Shown here: positions 15,191 to 22,258 of the stretch, piece after piece
How the letters are laid out: each line of letters opens with the position of its first letter
Position numbering within the stretch: position 1 is the stretch's first letter
Origin: JALOOE01 sp964423545
Lineage (GTDB): Bacteria > Chloroflexota > Anaerolineae > CG2-30-64-16
DNA: 23,448 bases
Reading direction: 5' to 3'
NCBI GenBank assembly: GCA_964423545.1
Contig: CAYRFV010000051.1
Location: 1-23,448, forward strand
The notes under the pieces: generated by a model
Seen by the model: only the letters and a program-made list of their open reading frames with translations
What the model was told of the DNA's origin: nothing
Database searches by the model: none
Made by a program: the position numbers and the translations under genes

Positions 15191-16309
15191 TTAGCCTCGG
15201 ACGTGAGCCGCGACGCTGGCGCGGGCGGCCGAGAGGGAGGGCGCCGGGTGCAGCAGGGTGACGCCGGTCGGGAAACGACGGCGGAGACCGCCTTGCTGCA
15301 GCTCCTCTGCGGTCGCTTGGACGCGCACGAGGGCGATTCGCCGCTCGCTGGCCTGGCGATAGATGGCGTTCACATCGTTGAGCGCCGATTGGCCGAAATC
15401 CAGGCATTGCACCGAAGGCAGTTCGAGCATTGCGCCCACAGTGTGCATGAAGTTGCCGCAGCTGTGGATGCCGCCTCCGTCCAGCTCGCGCAGCACTCGC
15501 TCGTCGTGGGGCGCGATCAGACGGCGGTACATGCGGGGCGACACCATGATCGAAGAGTCATCGCGCAGCAGCAGGGATCCGCGTATCATGAAGCCGTGCT
15601 GGTGAGAGAAACCGGCCGGGCCGTCGTTCACGTACGGCGCGAGTTGCCGCGCCAGGGCGACTTGCGCGGCTGCCACTGTTTCGAGCGCGTGCGTCGCGAA
15701 CGCCGGGTCATCGTGCAGATCGACGTACAACGCCGATCCGCACAGCATTTCCAGGGTGTCCACCGGGCCTTGCAGGTCGGGCAGCACGCACCGGATCACC
15801 TCCGGCAGAGGTGGATAGAGCGCCAGCGCGTCATGATAGAACCGGTAACGCTCGACCACCCGTGGCATCCAGCCGGCAGTCAGATCCGCCCGGCAGCGAT
15901 CCAGGCCGGCGACAAGCTCTGCACGCGATTCGAACGGCCTGACCCACGGCGGGTTGTCCTCCACCTGCTCGACGCGGGCGCCGAAGGCCGAGGCCACCAG
16001 CACCGTTCCGAAGTTGGCGCGAATGGTGGCAGGCAAATCGTCGCCGACCTGATCACGATGGACGATGTGGGTGTCCCATGCGCTGACCAGCTCATTGAAG
16101 AGCATCTTCTCGGGGTCGTCGAAGACCTCGTGGTGCGGGTACGGCTGCCAGGGGCTGTCCGGAGGGAGCGGGTAGCTCACCACGAGCGGCAGCCGCTCGA
16201 CCGGCTCATACGCCAGGGCGGCCTTGTGACGGCCAGCGATTTCCCGCTCGTGGGCCGGGTCAAGCGTGTCGGCGAGCTGCCGCAGCAGCGCGGCGAGACG
16301 TGTGTTCAT
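15191..16309 (-). CDS. URO-D/MtaA-superfamily protein, copy 1 (not HemE)
   Basis: A 372-aa protein with the URO-D/methylcobalamin methyltransferase-like barrel. Family features are ERLPLVVSYP near 38-47, the PRMYRRLIAPHDERVL helix (258-273) and the strand GGIHSCGN with His282 and Cys284, the H-x-C element that holds zinc in MtaA/MtbA-type methyltransferases. A further Cys302 follows in VQCLDFG, closer than the third ligand in MtaA. The HemE porphyrin motif RQAGRY is missing, so haem synthesis is ruled out. I chose the ATG at 16309 because GGAGGG is 6 nt upstream; the longer ORF overlaps the upstream BNR gene. Such proteins occur in many sugar clusters of environmental bacteria with no known reaction; methyl transfer is only one possibility. 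Confidence 0.8.
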   Translation of the reverse strand: MNTRLAALLRQLADTLDPAHEREIAGRHKAALAYEPVERLPLVVSYPLPPDSPWQPYPHHEVFDDPEKMLFNELVSAWDTHIVHRDQVGDDLPATIRANFGTVLVASAFGARVEQVEDNPPWVRPFESRAELVAGLDRCRADLTAGWMPRVVERYRFYHDALALYPPLPEVIRCVLPDLQGPVDTLEMLCGSALYVDLHDDPAFATHALETVAAAQVALARQLAPYVNDGPAGFSHQHGFMIRGSLLLRDDSSIMVSPRMYRRLIAPHDERVLRELDGGGIHSCGNFMHTVGAMLELPSVQCLDFGQSALNDVNAIYRQASERRIALVRVQATAEELQQGGLRRRFPTGVTLLHPAPSLSAARASVAAHVRG

Positions 16310-16329
16310 CCAGATCCCTCCACGCCCAG

Positions 16330-17598
16330 TCAAGCGCCTGGGATGGCTGACGCCAGCTCCTGGCGGGTGGGCAGCTGCCGGAGAGCGGCCTCGGGCAGCG
16401 TCAGGTGCAATACCTGTCGCCAGCGGTGCGGGACGAACAAGTGCAGCACGTCCCCGATCGGGAACACATCGATATAGGAGCACTGGTAGTTCCGAAAAGG
16501 CGACTCAAGGACCTCAGCCAACGCATTCACGAACAGGAAGCGCGGCTCGTTCCAACTGCGCCCGCCGTCACTGGAGAGAGATGCCCAGATTTCAGAGCGA
16601 TCCTTCATCACCTCGGGCTTCCTGCCATCCAGTCCTGTGTAGTTCAGATCGGAGAAGCGGTTGTGGTGCAACGCCAGCAGCGACTTCCCATCCGACAGAT
16701 GGGTGAGCATGGGCGGCGCATCGGGGTGGACGAGCGGCGTCGGCGCGGGCGCGTCCCATATCCTGCCATCGTCCAGGCTGCGCGTGTGCCACAAATGCCC
16801 CTCGGCCGAACGCAGCATCATGTAGACTTCGCCGCCGCCCAGGTTGATCGGCCGTCCTTCGTCCATTCGGTTGAAGCCAGCGACATACCATCCGCCATGA
16901 CGCGGTCCCGGCAACACCTCCCAGGTCTTGCCCTGGTCTTCGGAGCGCAGGACGTACTGGCGCGTGCAGAGGGGCTTGTACGACCAGTCCCCCTCGTGCG
17001 AGCCCAGAATCCACGTGCCGGCGTCGGTCTCGCACATTCGCATCACTGACATGCCCCGAAAGCCCGGATCATTGACCGGCCGGATGATGCGCACCTCGCA
17101 CCAGTGATATCCGTCATCATCCGAATAGCGATAGCCGATCGGCGCGTTCTCTTGCAGACCCCGTTCGCGGGTGTAGAGATCCCAGACCGGCTGAGTGCCG
17201 AACGCATAAAGTCGCCTGGAGCCTTTTGGGATGAGAGGAATGAAGCCATGCTGATTGTAGTCGATGTCGAACGCCACGGTCGGCCCGCGCCAGGTTTTGC
17301 CTCCGTCAGAGGAGCGGTAGGCCAGCATGTCGTTGATCTTCGCGGCGCCGTGGCCGTAGTGCCCGCCTTCCGGAAACATCAGCAGTATGTCGCCGCCCGG
17401 CGTGACGGTGGCGCGGGTCTCGTAGAGAGGGATCCGCGGCTCGGGGGTGCGGTGGATCACCTGGCCGTCTAGGGCCTCGTGTGCGAGGATGCCGAGGTCG
17501 CTGCGCGTCGCCAGCCCGCGCGGCGGGGCAGCCACAGCGATCCGGTGGCCGCCGATGGCGATATGCTCTGCCAGAATCATATCTGAAGCGTCGTTCAA
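16330..17598 (-). CDS. Divergent BNR/Asp-box (sialidase-like) protein
   Basis: A 422-aa beta-propeller protein with five Asp boxes at 96-103 (SSDGGKTW), 159-166 (SDDDGYHW), 219-226 (SEDQGKTW), 274-281 (SLDDGRIW) and 342-349 (SSDGGRSW). The RIP motif of GH33 is not present; the equivalent strand reads ETRATVTPGG with Arg62. Glu257 and Arg263 in GEVYMMLRS and Tyr375 in CSYIDVF could take the places of catalytic Glu, Arg and Tyr, but the spacing differs from the two real sialidases nearby. It may therefore be a glycosidase of another specificity or a binding propeller. The TTG at 17598 is the likely start, since GGGGAGG lies 6 nt before it, while the first ATG (17580) is 24 nt away. No signal peptide is seen. 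Confidence 0.82.
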   Translation of the reverse strand: MNDASDMILAEHIAIGGHRIAVAAPPRGLATRSDLGILAHEALDGQVIHRTPEPRIPLYETRATVTPGGDILLMFPEGGHYGHGAAKINDMLAYRSSDGGKTWRGPTVAFDIDYNQHGFIPLIPKGSRRLYAFGTQPVWDLYTRERGLQENAPIGYRYSDDDGYHWCEVRIIRPVNDPGFRGMSVMRMCETDAGTWILGSHEGDWSYKPLCTRQYVLRSEDQGKTWEVLPGPRHGGWYVAGFNRMDEGRPINLGGGEVYMMLRSAEGHLWHTRSLDDGRIWDAPAPTPLVHPDAPPMLTHLSDGKSLLALHHNRFSDLNYTGLDGRKPEVMKDRSEIWASLSSDGGRSWNEPRFLFVNALAEVLESPFRNYQCSYIDVFPIGDVLHLFVPHRWRQVLHLTLPEAALRQLPTRQELASAIPGA

Positions 17599-17614
17599 CG
17601 GGAACCTCCCCTGA

Positions 17615-18871
17615 TCAAGTTGCCTGTTCCCCGCGTTGCGTGCGCGGCAGCAGGAAAAAGGCCAGCGATGCGGCGAGCTGGATCGCGCCGCTCCACAGCA
17701 GCGCCGAACGCAGCGAGGTCGCCTGGCTCAGGGCCACCCCGATGAGTGGGCCGATGAACATCGAGAGTCGCTCGGCGAGGCTGTACAGCGACGACAGGCG
17801 CGGCATCATCTCGGCCGGCACGGCAACGATCAACATGTCAAACAGCGCGATCCGGATGCCGGAGTAGCCCAGCCCCCAGATGACCGCGACGGGCGCCAAC
17901 CATGCGGCCGCTGGCGTCAGGCCGGTGCAGATCGGGTAGAGCCCCGCCAGGAACGCCGATATGAGAAGCACACGGCGGTGGCCCAGCCGGTTTGCGAGCC
18001 TGCCCCACGCAATGAAACCGATCAACTGCGCAACAAAGACTGCCGTGCCGCGCAGCCCGATCAGGCTGTCGCTCGCTTCGAGCGAGTTGACCCAGAACAG
18101 GCTGTACAATGCCTCCGGCATCATCAGCGCAATGCGGAACGGCAGCGTCGCCAGAAGATAGCGGACGAACGCAGGTTGCGCCATCACGGATTGGCCGTAG
18201 GCACGCAGATGAGACAGGACGGTGGCCACGCCAGAGCGGCTGAGCGCTCTGTCCGGCGATCGCTTCTCCCGCAGCAGCGGCACGCGGATTCGCGAGAAGC
18301 AGGCTGCGTTGCCCATCCCCGCTGCAAAGGTCAGGGCGAACACCATCTGATAGTTCAGCGGGAACGCGATCAGATCGAGCGCCCGGCCGAAGACCGCCAC
18401 CGATACTGCACCGGTCAGCCCCATGAGCGCCCAGCGCACACCGTTGATGTGCGCGATCCGATCGAGCGGGAACGCCTGGGCAAAGACGGTCAGGAACGCG
18501 GAGGTCTCCAGGGCCATAGGAACTGCCTGAATCGTACATAGTACGATCGCCACGACGGGCAGCGCCTCGGTCGAGACAAAGAACGGGCATACCGCCAGGA
18601 TCAACGTCGGCAGGTAGATGCCTACTTCGGCCCATACGCGCAAGCGCACCTGGTCTCGAAACCGCTCTGCCACCAGGCCGGAGGGTATCAGGATGACCAT
18701 GCTCAGCAGCGCCGGCGCAGCCGTCAGCAGCCCGATTTCGAATGCCGACGCCCCGAGCCGGGCGAGAAACACGGGCAGATAGGCGACTGCTCCGCCCTGA
18801 ATCACTCCGAAGCTGGCTGTGCTGGCATAAAGCCAGCAGACATTCGCTGGCTGGTTCTCGGCCTGTGTCAC
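17615..18871 (-). CDS. Major facilitator superfamily permease
   Basis: A 418-aa polytopic membrane protein with about twelve hydrophobic segments and the MFS pattern: a loop between TM2 and TM3 reading GLVAERFRDQVRLRV (65-79), a basic central cytoplasmic loop around LREKRSPDRALSRS, and a GRLANRLGHRRVL loop in the C-terminal half that mirrors the first. The start is GTG at 18871; there is no in-frame ATG nearby and the Shine-Dalgarno is weak (GCGGGG). It lies 16 nt before the divergent BNR gene. It is the only complete transporter in the cluster, so it is the natural candidate for uptake of the sialylated or derived sugar, but the sequence does not reveal the substrate. Sialic acid MFS carriers (NanT type) exist, though I cannot show closer kinship to them. 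Confidence 0.88.
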   Translation of the reverse strand: MTQAENQPANVCWLYASTASFGVIQGGAVAYLPVFLARLGASAFEIGLLTAAPALLSMVILIPSGLVAERFRDQVRLRVWAEVGIYLPTLILAVCPFFVSTEALPVVAIVLCTIQAVPMALETSAFLTVFAQAFPLDRIAHINGVRWALMGLTGAVSVAVFGRALDLIAFPLNYQMVFALTFAAGMGNAACFSRIRVPLLREKRSPDRALSRSGVATVLSHLRAYGQSVMAQPAFVRYLLATLPFRIALMMPEALYSLFWVNSLEASDSLIGLRGTAVFVAQLIGFIAWGRLANRLGHRRVLLISAFLAGLYPICTGLTPAAAWLAPVAVIWGLGYSGIRIALFDMLIVAVPAEMMPRLSSLYSLAERLSMFIGPLIGVALSQATSLRSALLWSGAIQLAASLAFFLLPRTQRGEQAT

Positions 18872-18923
18872 GCGTGCCCCGCATACCCGCCTGTCCGTCA
18901 GTCGTCACGTGAACTCACGACGG

Positions 18924-19988
18924 TCAGCCCGCCGCGTAGCCCGTCTCATAGAGCGCGAGTACATTCGCCGTCGGCACATCGGTCTGGAGCACATGGGTCG
19001 GCGCCAGGATGAAGCCGCCGCCTGCACCCAGGACGGCGATCATGCGGTGGACCGCGTCGCTGACCTCTGCGGGCGCACCGCGCGGCAAGACATACTGAGT
19101 ATCGATCGCGCCGTGCAGACAGATCCGTCTCCCGAAGCGCTCTTTGATCGTCTGCGGGTCCATGCCGTCGGCTGCCACTTGCAGCGGATCGAGGATATCC
19201 ACGCCCAGAGCGATGATACGCTCGACCAATGGCAAGATCGCGCCGCATGAGTGGAACATCACCTTCACGCTGTAGCTGTGCGCCATATCCACCAACCTGG
19301 CTAGCCGCGGCGCGAAGAAGCGGTCGAACAGCCGTGGGCTGATCAGCAGACCGTGCTGCGTGCCCAGGTCGTCGGCGATGCGCAGAATGTCGATGCGACC
19401 GGCCGCAGCGCTGAACATGCGGTCGAAGTAGGCCACATAGAAGTCGGTGAAGCGGTCCATGAGATAGCCGGCGAGCTCCGGAGACTCCAACAGATCAACC
19501 AGGAGCTGTTCGATGCCGCGCAGAAAGGTGGGATGTTGCCAGACGCTGGCGCCCGACGCCATGATCGCCAGGTCCTGCCACTCCTCCAGTCGCCGGGCAA
19601 ACCCGGTGAAGTCGAACCACTCGGGCTGGGGCCAGGGGTGGGTCGTCAGCTGTTCCATGGAGGCCACATCGGACAGGCTGAAATCCACGAAGCACTCTTC
19701 CGGCCCCATTGCGGTCTGGATGACCTGCGTTCGCCAGCCCCAGTAGTTCTCCTTGATCCCACCTGCCAGCCAGCGCTCCTTGGGAATCGGCCCACAGTAG
19801 ACCGGATCCACGACCCCGCGCAGGTCGAGGACGTCGACATGGAGCCGCTCGAGCAGCTCGCGATGCGTGGCCGTTCCCAGGTCGTGGTGCAGCCGCGCCA
19901 GGGTCGCTGCGTTGGCGCTGAAATCTAGCGGCACGCGGTCAGGCTGGCCCAGGGCGACCGCGGTGAGGACGCGCTCTTTGGAGTTCAT
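18924..19988 (-). CDS. URO-D/MtaA-superfamily protein, copy 2 (not HemE)
   Basis: A 354-aa protein of the URO-D family. It opens MNSKERVLTAVALGQPDRVPLDF, the usual start of the non-haem branch, and later has SPRLFDRFFAPRLARLV (217-233), VMFHSCGAI with His246 and Cys248, LDPLQVAADGMDP (266-278) and RRICLHGAIDT with Cys290, then GGGFILAPTHVLQTDVP (323-339). The His-x-Cys pair matches the zinc site of corrinoid methyltransferases of the MtaA/CmuA type, and Cys290 may be a third ligand. The HemE arginine motif is absent. The ATG at 19988 has GAGGAGA upstream and gives the canonical N-terminus; the ORF extends further to 20069 but with sequence unlike the family. It is 11 nt from the end of the sialidase gene, so one operon is likely. 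Confidence 0.85.
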   Translation of the reverse strand: MNSKERVLTAVALGQPDRVPLDFSANAATLARLHHDLGTATHRELLERLHVDVLDLRGVVDPVYCGPIPKERWLAGGIKENYWGWRTQVIQTAMGPEECFVDFSLSDVASMEQLTTHPWPQPEWFDFTGFARRLEEWQDLAIMASGASVWQHPTFLRGIEQLLVDLLESPELAGYLMDRFTDFYVAYFDRMFSAAAGRIDILRIADDLGTQHGLLISPRLFDRFFAPRLARLVDMAHSYSVKVMFHSCGAILPLVERIIALGVDILDPLQVAADGMDPQTIKERFGRRICLHGAIDTQYVLPRGAPAEVSDAVHRMIAVLGAGGGFILAPTHVLQTDVPTANVLALYETGYAAG

Positions 19989-19999
19989 GGCCGGTCTCC

Positions 20000-21157
20000 T
20001 CAGCGATCGGACGCAACCGCACCAAGTCCCGTTGGAGGCGTCACGCCCTCTCCCTTGCTCATCAGCCACGGCAGATTGAAGGTGGCAAGCGATAGGTGCG
20101 AGTTGTGGAAAATATTCCCAGCCACATCGCCACCTTCATAGAGGCAGTGGATTGCGCCGCTCGCGTCCACGGCCAGGTCCGAATAGCCGGCCACGCCGGG
20201 GTCAACGACCCTGGCGAGCGGCCACGTTTCCCCTTCGTCGCAGCTGAGTCGCACGGTCAGGTTCTCTCTCCGCCACGCGCCCCACGCCAGCGCGGGACCT
20301 CCCGAGTGTTGGCTGTCCGGGTTGGCGAACAAGATGCGTGAAGGTTGCTCGGAGTATCTGATGAGGCTCGCGAAACACACCGGCTCGAACAGCTCCTCGT
20401 GGAAGCACGGCGCCGACCAACCCGTCGCGCCGTCTGCGCTCACCGAGATCAGGCGGCGGTTGCGCTTCGACTCGCTGCGTATGTTCAGCAGCACCCGGCC
20501 GTCGTTCAGCTCGAGCGCAGCCGTCTCGCTGGGATTGGGCATCTCGGCGGAGTGGCGCGCCACGATCTCGCCTCGCTCCCACGTGACGCCGTGGTCGTCG
20601 CTGGTGATTACCGAGACCACCGACGGGCGATGCCCGCGTTTGCCCGTGCCGAACTCCGTGCCCGCGCCGGTCGAGAGCCACACCGGCGCGATGAGCCGGC
20701 CGTTCCTGAGCTGAATGCCGTGGCCTGGCCCCGGCGCAATGACCGTCCAGGGGTATTCCGGGCGGAACTGCTCCAGCGTCGGGGTGATGTCGACGGGATC
20801 GCTCCAGCTCAGTCCGTCGTCGTCGCTGCGCAGGTAGCAGCAGCGCTCGTAGTTCACCTGGTGCAGGAAGTGCACCGTCCCCGTTTCCCTGTCCACGATG
20901 GGAGTTGGGTTGTCCACGGTGGCGCCTGGCCGGCTGGCGATGATGTGCATCGGCGACCACGTTGCACCGGAGTCCGTGCTGCGACGCAGCGCAATGGCGA
21001 TCTCCGACCAATCGCCTGGCTCCACGCGCGCCGCACAAAAAGCCAGCAGCGCGCCGCGCATCGTCACGGCGATGGCCGGGATGCGGTAGGTGGCGTAGCC
21101 CCCTTCACCGGCCCGGAACAGCGCGGTCCTGCGGAAAAACGGATGGTTTGAGTTCAT
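20000..21157 (-). CDS. Exo-alpha-sialidase, GH33 type, second copy
   Basis: A 385-aa sialidase. Arg25 lies in YRIP, Asp49 is the probable general acid, Glu211 lies in NPSETAALEL, Arg227 in NIRSES, an Arg group at 296-303 follows and Tyr325 sits in AGYSDLAV, so the full GH33 set is present. Asp boxes are at 60-67 (STDSGATW), 111-118 (SDDDGLSW), 186-193 (SDDHGVTW) and 305-312 (SCDEGETW), with a degenerate one at 240-247. Glu211 and Arg227 have the same numbering as in the other sialidase, but N-terminal and loop regions differ, so it is a paralogue and not a recent duplicate. No signal peptide is seen. The ATG at 21157 lies one base after the stop of the upstream URO-D gene (TGA-G-ATG), which suggests translational coupling. 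Confidence 0.92.
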   Translation of the reverse strand: MNSNHPFFRRTALFRAGEGGYATYRIPAIAVTMRGALLAFCAARVEPGDWSEIAIALRRSTDSGATWSPMHIIASRPGATVDNPTPIVDRETGTVHFLHQVNYERCCYLRSDDDGLSWSDPVDITPTLEQFRPEYPWTVIAPGPGHGIQLRNGRLIAPVWLSTGAGTEFGTGKRGHRPSVVSVITSDDHGVTWERGEIVARHSAEMPNPSETAALELNDGRVLLNIRSESKRNRRLISVSADGATGWSAPCFHEELFEPVCFASLIRYSEQPSRILFANPDSQHSGGPALAWGAWRRENLTVRLSCDEGETWPLARVVDPGVAGYSDLAVDASGAIHCLYEGGDVAGNIFHNSHLSLATFNLPWLMSKGEGVTPPTGLGAVASDR

Positions 21158-21158
21158 C

Positions 21159-22238
21159 TCATATCCCCAATAGCTGTTTCTTGCGTTCCCAGTAGTAGGC
21201 GAAATTGGCATAGGGCACGTCGTGCGGGATGGCGTGATCGATCGTAGGAATGTAGCCGCCTTGGTGGGCGAGCGGAACCTTGCGTGTCAATTCTTCCTCG
21301 ATGGCGCGGCGATCCTGGGCCAACACCCGTTTGTCGATGCCGCCGCTCATCAGCAAGTGCTGACCGTACTGCTGGCGCAGCGCTACGACATCCATCCCGG
21401 CCGCCACCTCCATCGGGTAGACGCCGTTCACCCCTGCGTCCAACCAGAGTGGGATCAGATGAGACACGTCTCCGTCGCTATCCACGAAGATCGTGTCGAT
21501 CCCGCGACTGCGGGCGTAGTCGGTGATGCGACGGTAGCGCGGGACCATGAACTGGCGGAACATCCTGGGGGAGATCAGCGGGCCGGCGCAATAGGCCATG
21601 TCTTCCCAGAAGAAGATGGCCGTGAGCGGCGCGTCGTCGAGGAGGCGCGGGAGCAGACCCAATGTCAACTCGGTGCTTACCTCCATCATGTCGTGCACCA
21701 GCAGCGGATCGTCGTGGAAGGCATAGAGCGTACGCTCGGGTCCCATCAATTCGCGCACGAAACCGAAGAGGCTGGGAGAGCGCGGCCCCTGGAAGACCAG
21801 TAATGTGCCTTCCTCACGCCACAGTGCGCAGCGCGCGGCCCAGTCGGCGGGGAAGCGGGCAGGATCTGCGGGATCGAATCGCCTCTTGAGCGTCTCCCAG
21901 TCTGCACGACTCTGCACCGGATACGCGAGATGGTCCGGCATGCTCATTTCGTCGGGTGAGCGTAGCTCGCGCTGAAGCACGCCTCGATCGGTGCGTTTGA
22001 CGATCGTATACTCGTCCTCCGAGACGATCTCCTCGCGGTAGCGAGGCAGCATCCACAGATCGACGCCGCACAGGACTTTGTTCTCGCACTCGGCATATTG
22101 GGGCGGTTCGTGGCCTTTGCCAAGCGCCTCGCGCTGCCAGCGGCGCAGCGCGGACGGCCAGGGCCCCCACTCCCAGAGAGGCGGCCGATCAACCGGCTGA
22201 AATCGCATATGGGCCAGAAAACGTTCGTGTGGTCGCAT
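21159..22238 (-). CDS. URO-D/MtaA-superfamily protein, copy 3, with D-S-D-G in place of H-x-C-G
   Basis: A 359-aa protein of the URO-D family. It starts MRPHERFLAHMRFQPVDRPPLWEWG, typical of the non-haem branch, with SPRMFRQFMVPRYRRIT (223-239) at the same place as in the other two copies. Where those have F/I-H-S-C-G, this one reads VDSDGD (252-257), so both candidate zinc ligands are replaced by Asp. YPMEVAAGMD (274-283), LLMSGGIDKRVL (295-306) and GGYIPTIDHAIPHDVPY (327-343) follow as in the family. The start at 22238 has GGGAGG 7 nt upstream. It heads the cluster after a 20-nt gap from the ABC permease and is coupled to the sialidase downstream. Function is unknown; loss of the ligands suggests another metal or a different chemistry. 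Confidence 0.83.
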   Translation of the reverse strand: MRPHERFLAHMRFQPVDRPPLWEWGPWPSALRRWQREALGKGHEPPQYAECENKVLCGVDLWMLPRYREEIVSEDEYTIVKRTDRGVLQRELRSPDEMSMPDHLAYPVQSRADWETLKRRFDPADPARFPADWAARCALWREEGTLLVFQGPRSPSLFGFVRELMGPERTLYAFHDDPLLVHDMMEVSTELTLGLLPRLLDDAPLTAIFFWEDMAYCAGPLISPRMFRQFMVPRYRRITDYARSRGIDTIFVDSDGDVSHLIPLWLDAGVNGVYPMEVAAGMDVVALRQQYGQHLLMSGGIDKRVLAQDRRAIEEELTRKVPLAHQGGYIPTIDHAIPHDVPYANFAYYWERKKQLLGI

Positions 22239-22258
22239 TCACTTGCCTCCCCGGTGGT

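Noticed and set aside
15035..16477. 480-aa plus-strand open frame opposite the URO-D-like copy 1
   Set aside because: Antisense shadow of a gene with recognisable family motifs and a good ribosome binding site on the other strand.
15191..22238. Annotation of the three URO-D-like genes as haem biosynthesis hemE
   Set aside because: None has the N-terminal porphyrin-binding arginine motif of HemE, no other haem gene is nearby, and two carry the H-x-C element of methyltransferase relatives.
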